In this document: piece after piece, positions 57,490 to 64,000 of the stretch
Numbering within the stretch: position 1 is the first letter of the stretch
How the letters are laid out: each line of letters begins with the position of its first letter
NCBI GenBank assembly: GCA_027922465.2
Contig: BQMF02000586.1
Span: forward strand, 62,001-126,000
Direction: 5' to 3'
DNA length: 64,000 nucleotides
Source: Turritopsis dohrnii
Taxonomy: Eukaryota > Cnidaria > Hydrozoa > Anthoathecata > Oceaniidae
Program-made: the position numbers and the translations under genes
Notes under the pieces: model-generated
Told to the model about the DNA's origin: nothing
The model's input: only the letters and a program-made list of their open reading frames with translations
The model's database searches: none

Positions 57490-57795
57490 CTAACGCCATA
57501 TAATGTCATAATCAAAGAATTGTCTTTCCGGATTCTTTTGAGATTGTTTGAGACCTTTCGGTCTGACAAAGGCCTCTCTAGAGCTCCAACCATAATCATT
57601 TAATTCAATGGAAAGTCTTTCAGGCAACCACACCTTATATATATTTCCTGTTCCGTCTTGCACCTCTGCATACATAGCCTTTGTAGAAACAAATTTAACA
57701 TGATAAATCACGTTTTCAGGTAGATCCCTCCACTTTATGATCGATGTAGATTGTTCGTTTATTTGTTCAAATGTTTCAACTGTTGGAAATTCCAT
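57490..57795 (-). CDS. Small conserved Polinton protein, possibly OB-fold
   Basis: 101 residues, ATG at 57795. Segment IIKWRDLPENVIYHVKFVS, then YAEVQDGTGNIYKVWLPERL, looks like alternating strands of a small beta barrel, and similar proteins occur in other Polintons as far as I recall. No catalytic motif. A role as a single-strand DNA-binding protein would fit its early-type promoter box and its place among replication genes, but this is a guess. Confidence 0.6.
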   Translation of the reverse strand: MEFPTVETFEQINEQSTSIIKWRDLPENVIYHVKFVSTKAMYAEVQDGTGNIYKVWLPERLSIELNDYGWSSREAFVRPKGLKQSQKNPERQFFDYDIIWR

Positions 57796-57820
57796 TGTCT
57801 ATATACTTGTGATCATATCT

Positions 57821-57848
57821 CTTTATATAAGTTTCATTTATCACTTTT
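57821..57848 (-). promoter_or_regulatory. AAAAGTGA box plus TATATAAAG
   Basis: CTTATATAAAG (57831-57821) and AAAAGTGA (57848-57841), 25 and 45 bases before the ATG at 57795. Best copy of the promoter pattern. Confidence 0.5.
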
Positions 57849-57876
57849 CAAATTGAGGAACACATAACCACACATC

Positions 57877-58473
57877 CTAGTAACCATTTTCGGTTATGGA
57901 TTTTTTCAAGTTTTGGAGTTCTACCATCAAACTTTTTTGAAATTGATTTTGGGTTTCAGTCTCCATCTTTCTATCTGTAGAACTGAGTCCTTCTAAAGCT
58001 TTGTAATATGTTCCCTGCAAAACCTGGAATTCTTTGTAATTGATCCTTCCATCAGTCAGCGCCTGACTTATGTTAGTTTCGAACACAGCGATTGAGGATG
58101 TAACAATATCATATAATTTTATCACTTTTTCTACTTTCTTTTGATATCTTTTGATGACAGCTGTGGTAAGTCCGGTACAGATAGAGCCGGCTAGGGCTAC
58201 ACCACCTAATCCTGCAGAAATAGGCATTCCAATAATAGTAGCCCCTGTTGCAATTGAACCGATGCCGGAGCCAATGGTTATAGCGCTTGAGCTAGCATTT
58301 AGTAGCATCGATCGTTCTATCGCCTTGTTGTATCTCTTGAGCTTGATGCTAAACTTGTTCTTAAGTTTTATCAACTCTTCAAATTCTGAATTTATTACGC
58401 TTGCGTTAAACTTTTCCTGCTCATTCAAATCCTCAGGAGCAGTGGGTAGTTTTGGATAAATTTTAACATTCAT
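57877..58473 (-). CDS. Membrane protein with glycine-rich hydrophobic segment
   Basis: 198 residues. Residues about 1-55 are polar and helical, 60-108 are two hydrophobic glycine-zipper-like segments (SAITIGSGIGSIATGATIIG and ISAGLGGVALAGSICTGLTT), then a helical tail with TDGRINYKEFQVLQGTYYKA (about 140-160). Glycine zippers are common in membrane-inserting viral proteins. It is divergent from the 423-residue gene, 59 bases apart. Exact role unknown; a virion membrane or host-membrane protein is possible. Confidence 0.6.
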   Translation of the reverse strand: MNVKIYPKLPTAPEDLNEQEKFNASVINSEFEELIKLKNKFSIKLKRYNKAIERSMLLNASSSAITIGSGIGSIATGATIIGMPISAGLGGVALAGSICTGLTTAVIKRYQKKVEKVIKLYDIVTSSIAVFETNISQALTDGRINYKEFQVLQGTYYKALEGLSSTDRKMETETQNQFQKSLMVELQNLKKSITENGY

Positions 58474-58532
58474 ATTTAGAGGTTTGTTATAACATAATTA
58501 ATAATAAATTATCCTCTAAATAAATAAATAAA

Positions 58533-59804
58533 ATGGCAGACATTGACATAGATCCTTTTGGAGAACATGGTATGACGACAAATGAAACAACCGATGAGAC
58601 GTTTCCTCTCATACCAACTTCAGGTGGTGAACAAATAGATACACGCGGAGCGACGGGTGAAACCTCATTTGGTGGTGGAGATCAAAAGTTTAAACTTTTG
58701 AAAAGTTTTGTCGGTGATATATACAAAAAATTATCTGAACGATTGCAACAAAAACCTGAGGTGTTATATACCGATCAGTTTGAAATCAGAGATGGTGAAT
58801 TATACTACAAAGACAGTAGCAAACCATTGACAAACAATGGAAGACTAAGGGCTATCGGTACTATAGCTGACATATTGGGTAAGAACAGGTTACGTAGTTT
58901 AGGGTATGATATACCTAAGAGCAAATTTTCAGCCAGACAGGCAGCTGTGCTTAATAAAATAGCAGAAGACCTTCCTTCGACATCTAAAATCACAACAGCA
59001 ACCGATGTAGAGTTGGAAGATATGTCCGGTGATGTGGTGAACAGTACGGAAGATTTAATTTCAACGCTTAGACAACAATCGGTCGATCATGAAACAACTC
59101 AGACCGGCGATCTATTTGAATATCCTGTGCGTGAGCTGTTAGGATTGGATAAAGCACTGAGAAACATACGAGGAGGTCTTCAGGAAGAGGCTGCAAAAAA
59201 GGTTCGAATAGAACAGCATATCGATAAGGAGAAAAACAAGTTGGAAGAAATGGAAAATGATGCAACATACACAAATGAACAACGAAAAGAGGTCGAAGAG
59301 AGAATGGAGGGATTACGTGAAGAGTTGAAAGCTAGGAAAGGGAACATTGATATTCTCAAAGGTAAATTAAACAGTCAAGTTACGAGCATCAAAGAAACCA
59401 TTGCTAAAGTCCTCGACAAAGATACCACATTGGGTGAAAGGATACGAACACTATTCCGTGAACAAGGTATAACATTAGTTAGCATTCTGACAGCGTTTGG
59501 TATGGCTATAGGTGTTCTTGTGGAAGCTTTGTTACCATCTGGAGGTGGAAGCTCAGTAAGTCACTCACAAAATCCTGATGATAAAAAGGACGGTGCAAAG
59601 GAATGGATAAAAAATAAACTCAAGGCGTTAGCATCACTTCTAGGTAGATTAGCATCTAAAGCGGCAGAGGCTTTACCAGGAATAATTGGGTCTATCGTAT
59701 CATGGATATTGAACAGAGCAAAAGAAGTTGTAGGTTGGTTAAGTCAAAATTTATGGGCTCTGATTGTAGGGTTGATCTATACATACCTTGTCACTAGACG
59801 GTAA
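58533..59804 (+). CDS. 423-residue coiled-coil and membrane protein of the Polinton
   Basis: ATG preceded by TAAATAAATAAATAAA. Order: an acidic, Gly/Thr-rich N-terminus (1-50), a helical region (50-150) with DQFEIRDGELYYKD, a long coiled coil (about 205-295, AKKVRIEQHIDKEKNKLEEM), a hydrophobic helix (311-335, ITLVSILTAFGMAIGVLVEA), a Gly/Ser linker, and amphipathic or hydrophobic helices at the C-terminus (about 365-421, LPGIIGSIVSWIL, LWALIVGLIYTYLV). No enzyme motif. Size and layout suggest a structural or membrane-active virion protein. It is convergent with the next gene. Confidence 0.65.
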   Translation: MADIDIDPFGEHGMTTNETTDETFPLIPTSGGEQIDTRGATGETSFGGGDQKFKLLKSFVGDIYKKLSERLQQKPEVLYTDQFEIRDGELYYKDSSKPLTNNGRLRAIGTIADILGKNRLRSLGYDIPKSKFSARQAAVLNKIAEDLPSTSKITTATDVELEDMSGDVVNSTEDLISTLRQQSVDHETTQTGDLFEYPVRELLGLDKALRNIRGGLQEEAAKKVRIEQHIDKEKNKLEEMENDATYTNEQRKEVEERMEGLREELKARKGNIDILKGKLNSQVTSIKETIAKVLDKDTTLGERIRTLFREQGITLVSILTAFGMAIGVLVEALLPSGGGSSVSHSQNPDDKKDGAKEWIKNKLKALASLLGRLASKAAEALPGIIGSIVSWILNRAKEVVGWLSQNLWALIVGLIYTYLVTRR

Positions 59805-59819
59805 CCATCTGAAAGTGTA

Positions 59820-59844
59820 TATGTTACATGTATCGTGTAACATA
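59820..59844. terminator. Hairpin at convergent junction (9 bp stem, 7 nt loop) with T run
   Basis: TATGTTACA, loop TGTATCG, TGTAACATA, then a run of T. It lies between the stops at 59804 and 59868. Confidence 0.6.
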
Positions 59845-59867
59845 ATTTTTTTTTTTGTTGATGGTCT

Positions 59868-60290
59868 TCATCTTTCAAAATACCACACAATTCCACCAAT
59901 ACCGAGCATACTCAGAGCTATAAAAGCCAACTCTCTTTCATGTTGATCATGACTCGGTGTATAAAAGTCGCTCAATACAGGCTCTCGTGGTAGCGGTTCA
60001 AGATGATTACTAAATACACTATTGTACTCTCTCATTGCATCATTTAGCTCTATGAATTTTGAATCAGCCTTCTTTTCGAGCATGAGCTGCTTATTGATGA
60101 AATCAATCCTTTCCTGTCGTTTTTGCTGCCATTCAATCTGTGCTTTTTGTAATTTTTCTATGGCCAAATCATGACGTTTTCTTTCCTTATCGATTCTGTC
60201 TTTGGATAAACTTGAAAACAGATAGCTTGATCCTGTGAAAGCCAAAGCGTTAGCCAAAGCTCCACCCAACATCATTGCGATAGAAGCCAT
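59868..60290 (-). CDS. Two-end hydrophobic protein with basic coiled coil
   Basis: 140 residues. N-terminal hydrophobic helix (MLGGALANALAFTGSSYLF, 7-25), a charged helix 30-90 (KERKRHDLAIEKLQKAQIEW), LSDFYTPS near 106, and a second hydrophobic segment at the C-terminus (FIALSMLGIGGIVWYF, 122-138). I recognise the type from other Polintons but no function is known to me. It is the last gene of a minus-strand cluster of four. Confidence 0.65.
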   Translation of the reverse strand: MASIAMMLGGALANALAFTGSSYLFSSLSKDRIDKERKRHDLAIEKLQKAQIEWQQKRQERIDFINKQLMLEKKADSKFIELNDAMREYNSVFSNHLEPLPREPVLSDFYTPSHDQHERELAFIALSMLGIGGIVWYFER

Positions 60291-60292
60291 AT

Positions 60293-60520
60293 TTAGATAT
60301 TGATATTTTCAGGCAAAATCTTTTGTTTGATTAAGTAGTCCTTTGTCACTTCACTAGCGGCGATAATGGCAACTAGTTTTCCCGTATCTTCCAAGTCGAA
60401 CTTTTGAATAGAGGGAGGTGTCATTTTTAACACCTTTTTTCCTAGCATAGAGTAGCCGATAGCGAAAACGCAGACGACTGATGCATGATATAAATCGTTG
60501 ATGATACTTTTCTTGTCCAT
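60293..60520 (-). CDS. Small membrane protein of the Polinton cluster
   Basis: 75 residues from the Met at 60520. The frame extends to an ATG at 60562, inside the end of the upstream gene, giving 89 residues; the shorter form starts right before the hydrophobic helix and is preferred. Segments: SVVCVFAIGYSMLGKKVLKM, then QKFDLEDTGKLVAIIAASEV (second hydrophobic part). Only two bases separate it from the next ATG, so the genes are probably cotranscribed. Confidence 0.6.
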   Translation of the reverse strand: MDKKSIINDLYHASVVCVFAIGYSMLGKKVLKMTPPSIQKFDLEDTGKLVAIIAASEVTKDYLIKQKILPENINI

Positions 60521-60548
60521 GTTTGTTATATATACAATTTTTTTCTTT

Positions 60549-60893
60549 TTATTCCATTTCATGTTTATTGATTTTCACTGGTATTTTAGATTTTTGTGGA
60601 AGGGGGGTGGATGGTGACCCATGGGGTAATATTTGATCTTTCTTTTTATACACAAAATAAGCAAATCCACCAACTAAACCGAGAGCTATTATTCCACCTA
60701 CACCATAGGTGTAGTTCATGGGTTGTTCATTTGGTTTGGTGAGAGAGTCATCAGGCTTCTTCACTTCTTTTTGAGGTGACATGTGTTTCAATTCTTCTCG
60801 TTTTTTACGGTTGTATTCCGCCAACTTCTTACCCGCTTCAACCTTTTTTGGGTTCTTCGTTGTCACTTGAATGGGAGTCTGTTCTTCTGACAT
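60549..60893 (-). CDS. Single-pass membrane protein with basic N-terminal half
   Basis: 114 residues. NPKKVEAGKKLAEYNRKKRE (14-33) is basic; a transmembrane helix lies at about 65-83 (YGVGGIIALGLVGGFAYFVY), followed by KKK, giving a short C-terminal tail rich in Pro. The gene overlaps the previous one by 56 bases and the following ATG by 14, so the cluster is tightly packed. Function unknown. Confidence 0.65.
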   Translation of the reverse strand: MSEEQTPIQVTTKNPKKVEAGKKLAEYNRKKREELKHMSPQKEVKKPDDSLTKPNEQPMNYTYGVGGIIALGLVGGFAYFVYKKKDQILPHGSPSTPLPQKSKIPVKINKHEME

Positions 60894-61482
60894 TTTTATT
60901 ATCTGTTGTATTTATATTATCATCGGATTTATTTAAATTCCTTTCATTGATATAATGCCTCCCGGTAATAAGTCCAACACTGAGTGGTGCTAATAATGAG
61001 CCGAATTTATAATATAAGTCACATGTAAATCTTTGAAGGGCAGAGTTTAAGAAGGAGTCAGTTTCCAGGTCATTGCTCAACGCATCTTGATTGTTTATTC
61101 CTAACGTTGCACAAGCCCCCATGGAATAAATACGTATCAGTGATTTCCCCAAGGATTTTACCATTTGACCTGATAGTTTAGCCTCGTAGATACTAAAAAG
61201 TTTTTTTACCTCTTCATCTTTGAGTTTGTTAATTTGCTCTTCCGTGTACATTTTCCCTAAGTATAGCTTGCTATTTCCAGTTAAGACACACTCGAGTAAT
61301 TTTTGTCTTTTACCATCTGAAGGTGGAAATTCACCCGGAACATCATAACTCTGGTTGATTAAATTATCGATCGCTGTTTCCGCCATTTTTAATAGAGAGA
61401 GGTATTTTTTTAACACAAAATAAAAGTAAAATAGCGAGATCAGCAGTATGCTTAATAACACGAAGTTGACATATTCTATCAT
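60838..61482 (-). CDS. Membrane-anchored Polinton protein, conserved type
   Basis: 214 residues. N-terminal transmembrane helix (FVLLSILLISLFYFYFVL, 7-24), then a soluble helical domain with QINKLKDEEVKKLFSIYEAK, KSLGKSLIRIYSMGACATLG and DSFLNSALQRFTCDLYYKFG, ending with a hydrophobic LLAPLSVGLITG and an acidic, Asp/Ser-rich tail. I recognise this as a recurring Polinton protein of unknown role. First gene of the four-gene cluster; it is divergent from the PPP1R15-like gene across 176 bases. Confidence 0.65.
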   Translation of the reverse strand: MIEYVNFVLLSILLISLFYFYFVLKKYLSLLKMAETAIDNLINQSYDVPGEFPPSDGKRQKLLECVLTGNSKLYLGKMYTEEQINKLKDEEVKKLFSIYEAKLSGQMVKSLGKSLIRIYSMGACATLGINNQDALSNDLETDSFLNSALQRFTCDLYYKFGSLLAPLSVGLITGRHYINERNLNKSDDNINTTDNKNVRRTDSHSSDNEEPKKG

Positions 61483-61658
61483 TTCGTTGTGTTTGTTATA
61501 ATTTTCTTATACTCTCTTATAATTTTGTTGAAATTTGCTGTATAAGAGTTTGCTATCTTCTTATAAGTTTGTTGACAAAATAATTATAAGAGGATGACGA
61601 TGTTTAATAATATATTCTAACATTGTTAAATAAATAAACATTGTTTACTTAAACAATT
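61483..61658. promoter_or_regulatory. Divergent intergenic region with CTTATAA repeats
   Basis: Three CTTATAA/TTATAAG-type motifs (near 61515, 61558 and 61582), two followed by TTTGTTG-like sequence, and a TAAATAAATAAAC before the plus-strand ATG. Likely bidirectional promoter; the motif has not been shown to act. Confidence 0.35.
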
Positions 61659-61910
61659 ATGTTCGATGATGATGAATCCTCAGATGATGATATTATATTT
61701 TCCCATCAAGATACAAAAAGGGTTACTTTTAATGATATAGTAATGGTCCATTATATCCCTGCTTGTGAATCTCGTAGAAGTAACTGGATAGAGGCTGCTG
61801 TTGACAGAGTACGCTTTGAATCAAGGATTAAACATATTGGTAAAATTCTAGAACCTGTATTGAGACGTAAATTATTCTCTTATAGTAGTCTTATAACAGT
61901 CTTACAGTAG
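61659..61910 (+). CDS. PPP1R15 (GADD34/CReP)-like PP1 adaptor encoded by the Polinton
   Basis: 83 residues, ATG at 61659. N-terminus is acidic (MFDDDESSDDDI). RVTF at 21-24 fits the PP1-docking RVxF motif, with the hydrophobic VMVHYI just after. Then W43, followed by DRVRF (49-53) and RI (56-57), the W...DR.RF..RI signature that in the PPP1R15 family binds actin and eIF2-alpha. These motifs are in the right order, with about 19 residues from F24 to W43. In known members, PP1 recruited this way removes phosphate from eIF2-alpha and restores translation; large DNA viruses use the same trick against host shut-off. The last nine residues derive from an 11 bp tandem repeat. The gene lies among virion genes on the opposite strand. 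The family call is mine from memory of motifs; the acting target is inference. Confidence 0.72.
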   Translation: MFDDDESSDDDIIFSHQDTKRVTFNDIVMVHYIPACESRRSNWIEAAVDRVRFESRIKHIGKILEPVLRRKLFSYSSLITVLQ

Positions 61911-61931
61911 TCTTATAGTAGTCTTACAGTT
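61877..61931. repeat. 11 bp tandem repeat at the 3' end of the PPP1R15-like gene
   Basis: Five units of TCTTAYARYAG. The stop codon of the gene is inside the array. The repeat sits just before the hairpin at 61934. Confidence 0.65.
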
Positions 61932-61933
61932 TT

Positions 61934-61958
61934 TTTGTTACAAGAGTCATGTAACAAA
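61934..61958. terminator. Hairpin at convergent junction (9 bp stem, 7 nt loop)
   Basis: TTTGTTACA, loop AGAGTCA, TGTAACAAA. It lies between the stop of the PPP1R15-like gene and the end of the ATPase. Same core as the hairpins at 56007 and 59820. Confidence 0.6.
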
Positions 61959-61972
61959 TAACGTCAACCTGT

Positions 61973-62580
61973 TTAACAAATCGCATATGTTCTTGGATGT
62001 TCCATTCTCATGACTAGGCACGTGTGTTTCCCTTCTTTCAGTTTTTCCTTGACATTTTTCAATTCTTCTTGCGATTCAATGACATCGTTCTCTTCATGAA
62101 TGGTGGCTAGATCGTTTCTATCTTTTGGATACCACACATATAACATTTTAGCTTGCCGTCGTAAATTTTTAGGTATAGCCGTGTATGATTGTGTAAGTAA
62201 CCATAGCGAATGGTTTCGATGGCGACCACTAATTGTCAACTCGAGCAAAGGGTTTCTCTTTTTGTGTCCAATTTTTCATCAGCTATGATATCATCAATCA
62301 GAAATAAGGTTTTGTATCCAGCACAGAAAAAGTCCATTTTCTTAATCCATTCATACAAAGATCCTTCCGGCTCAATTAAAATCACATAGCTGTCATTCCA
62401 GAACCACTTTCGATCTCTGTAAGTCTGATTCCACCTCAAGGTGGGACATATAATTACGATGAAATCAAAGTGATCAAAGTATTGATTTTCTAATAATTTT
62501 ACAACACGATCCGTTTTACCGCACGATGTTGGTCCAACGAATAATGCTGTGTGAGGCTCTTTCATGTAAAGTGTATCCAT
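61973..62580 (-). pseudogene. A32-like (FtsK/HerA-type) genome-packaging ATPase, frameshifted
   Basis: Two frames: 62580-62236 holds Walker A GPTSCGKT (16-23), VIICPTL and Walker B TLFLIDD (91-97); 62248-61973 holds the C-terminal part with TISGRHRNHSLWLLTQSYTA and NLRRQAKMLYVWYPKDRNDL. The frame changes at about 62245-62255, where one base appears to be missing. The ATPase of Polintons pumps DNA into the capsid. As it stands only the N-terminal half plus an unrelated four-residue end would be made. A sequencing error at this site is possible. Confidence 0.85.
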
Positions 62581-62584
62581 TTTA

Positions 62585-63901
62585 CTAATATAATGTAGAC
62601 ATAAATTGACCGTTTTGTATGTTTAATTGAGCATCCATTATTAGATATATATATGCGTTTAAGTTTCCTGCAGTTTCAGCGGTCTTTTCAATCTGTAAAG
62701 TGATGCCTTCACTCGCATTTTCAATCTTTCGACCGGTCCCATGCAAGGCATTCTCATCAATTGTTCTGAAATCTAACCATAGAGCATACTTGTTTGTCAA
62801 GTAATCAGAGACTTTTACATCATGTAATCCTAAGCGCTTTCGGTTTTCACCGACGCTATTATCTTTTGGTTTTCCTTCAGCAAAATACTTGCAAATCTCA
62901 TTGTATTGTTCAAACGGCTGCATCCCTTGAGCAAAAAGTTGGTTAGGCTTACCCTCGACGATGACTGATACCTTTTTGATCTTTGGATTGTAGAATTTGC
63001 AGGTTTCTCGTTTGTAGGATTTTTCTTCTTCAAACAGAACTAAGATACCCTTCAAAGATTTGGCTGGTGTGTTGAATGACCAATTCCACGTTGTGTCTGA
63101 CTTGTTTACTCTAATTTGTCTGTGCCGCAAAATCCTATCATAGAGCAAAGCCATGTTTTGATATTCAGAAGCGATTTGTCTAGCCAACTTGGGTTGTGTC
63201 ACAAGCTCATATTCAAGTGAGATGTTAGATATTTTGTATTTACCGTCTGGGTTACGTTTTTGACCTGCGGCAGTATCTAGAGGGTCAGAATAAATAACTC
63301 GGTTATAGTCGTTAAATGTGATCTCGTAGCATAACCTATTCCCTAAACCCGCTTGATAATATGGGATAGTACTATCTAGCATCTCAAAGTCGAGTGGAAT
63401 GACAAACTTGTTTTTATAGGTGTCAGCAATGGCTTTGTCTTCTGCATCAGTGGTGTCTTTATCAGAAGCACCAATCCTCAATTTCATACAATTCTCTGTA
63501 CACCCATCGTCGATGATGATACCCTGTCTTATCGCGTTTCTCTTTTCAAACTTGGTTAACCATAAATCTCTGTAACACCCAAAAAGATCAAAGTCATCGA
63601 TGCTCAATATCTCGTTACCTTCGAACTTGACAGCCAACTTTTTAACGATAGCTCTCCCAATGTTACTGACCAATGTTCTTTTTGAGTCAGCTTTCGATTC
63701 GAGTTCAATATCAAAACTTAGATTCGTTGTTCCTGGGATAATGACATCATCACTTCCTTAATTTGTAAACCTAACCAATAATAACTGATTTTGATCGATC
63801 TCACTCGGATTGTGTGTGACAATTACTTTTTGACGAGAACCTTTTACACCGTGGGCAGTTCTAAGTGAACGTTCTGGATTTAACCTCTTTCCGTACTCCA
63901 T
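62585..63901 (-). pseudogene. Major capsid protein (double jelly-roll), interrupted by an in-frame stop
   Basis: The ATG at 63901 opens MEYGKRLNPERSLRTAHG, and TAA at 63760-63758 (codon 48) stops it. The same frame then continues to 62585, giving 438 codons in all, the normal size for a Polinton capsid protein. Recognisable parts are VIPLDFEMLD, IPYYQAGLGNRLCYEITFN and, near the end, NLNAYIYLIMDAQLN. A single substitution would explain the stop. The gene is followed by the ATPase after four bases, so both belong to one virion transcription unit. Confidence 0.85.
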
Positions 63902-63902
63902 T

Positions 63903-63925
63903 ATTAATTATGATATATAATTAAT
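63903..63925. terminator. Hairpin past the edge gene (9 bp stem, 5 nt loop)
   Basis: ATTAATTAT, loop GATAT, ATAATTAAT, starting 3 bases past the stop of the gene at 63929 and immediately upstream of the capsid ATG. A/T-only stem, so weaker evidence than the others. Confidence 0.35.
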
Positions 63926-63928
63926 TTT

Positions 63929-64000
63929 TTACTTTTTATCTCGGTTTAGCGGATGTACAAAACAACGGTTGTACCCAGATCTTCTTTTAGTATACCACCA
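63929..64000 (-). CDS. C-terminus of a further Polinton gene, cut by the window edge
   Basis: 23 codons open to the edge, reading WWYTKRRSGYNRCFVHPLN plus a basic end and a TAA at 63931-63929. Its place upstream of the capsid gene suggests a virion protein such as the minor capsid protein or protease; the fragment is too short to tell. Confidence 0.5.
   Translation of the reverse strand, partial: WWYTKRRSGYNRCFVHPLNRDKK

Larger units (their letters stand above)
51907..64000. mobile_element. Polinton/Maverick (adintovirus-like) element, incomplete at the right edge
   Basis: It contains PolB, a retroviral-type integrase, an A32-like packaging ATPase and a major capsid protein, the set that defines Polintons. 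Genes are compact, with divergent and convergent pairs. Replication and integration genes are at 52-58 kb and virion or membrane genes at 58-64 kb. PolB and integrase are intact, ATPase and capsid are broken. The adenain-type protease and penton are not in the window. The left boundary is approximate. Confidence 0.85.

Overview
The window is AT-rich eukaryotic DNA and almost entirely mobile-element sequence. I see no complete host gene. The mix of a Polinton/Maverick, a Ngaro/PAT-like tyrosine-recombinase retroelement, a Penelope-like element with a GIY-YIG domain, Helitron-like elements, a RAG1-type zinc-finger transposase gene with introns, a jockey/CR1-type LINE and several MITEs points to an invertebrate animal. 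A cnidarian or a mollusc is my best guess; the sequence alone does not settle which.

Layout. 1-3.6 kb: tandem repeat, Helitron tail, Helitron Rep fragment, tRNA-derived SINE, decayed coding stretches. 3.65-5.9 kb: LINE with an internal deletion. 7.5-8.5 kb: broken transposase-like gene. 8.63-13.79 kb: Ngaro/PAT-like retroelement (gag, RT-RNase H, tyrosine recombinase, split direct repeats, internal minisatellite) inserted cleanly into a Helitron. 15.06-18.84 kb: about 11 exons of a transposase-like gene whose N-terminus has the zinc and RING pattern of the RAG1 N-terminal region; it is frameshifted. 19-43 kb: no convincing gene; arrays of Helitron-like units (many head to tail), three copies of a long-TIR TA-flanked MITE, smaller foldback elements and old duplications. 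43.27-45.27 kb: Penelope-like element inside a large inverted repeat. 45.97-46.42 kb: two possible exons of an acidic zinc-finger protein. 48.57-49.95 kb: traces of a pogo/Tigger-like element.

From about 51.9 kb to the right edge lies a Polinton (Maverick) that runs out of the window. It carries an intact protein-primed PolB and an intact DDE integrase, an A32-like packaging ATPase (frameshifted), a major capsid protein (in-frame stop) and a set of small membrane or coiled-coil proteins. Replication and integration genes lie at the left, virion genes at the right. No protease or penton gene is inside the window.

Two features of the Polinton stand out. First, an 83-residue protein (61659-61910) has the PP1-binding RVxF motif followed by the W...DR.RF..RI signature of the PPP1R15 (GADD34/CReP) family, the eIF2-alpha phosphatase adaptors also carried by some large DNA viruses. 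Second, perfect 9-10 bp hairpins sit just past the stop codons at five gene ends, including all three convergent junctions, and three of them share a GTTAC...GTAAC core; this resembles a hairpin-based 3'-end signal. A shared AAAAGTGA box about 45-51 bases upstream of three replication-side genes suggests an early promoter class.
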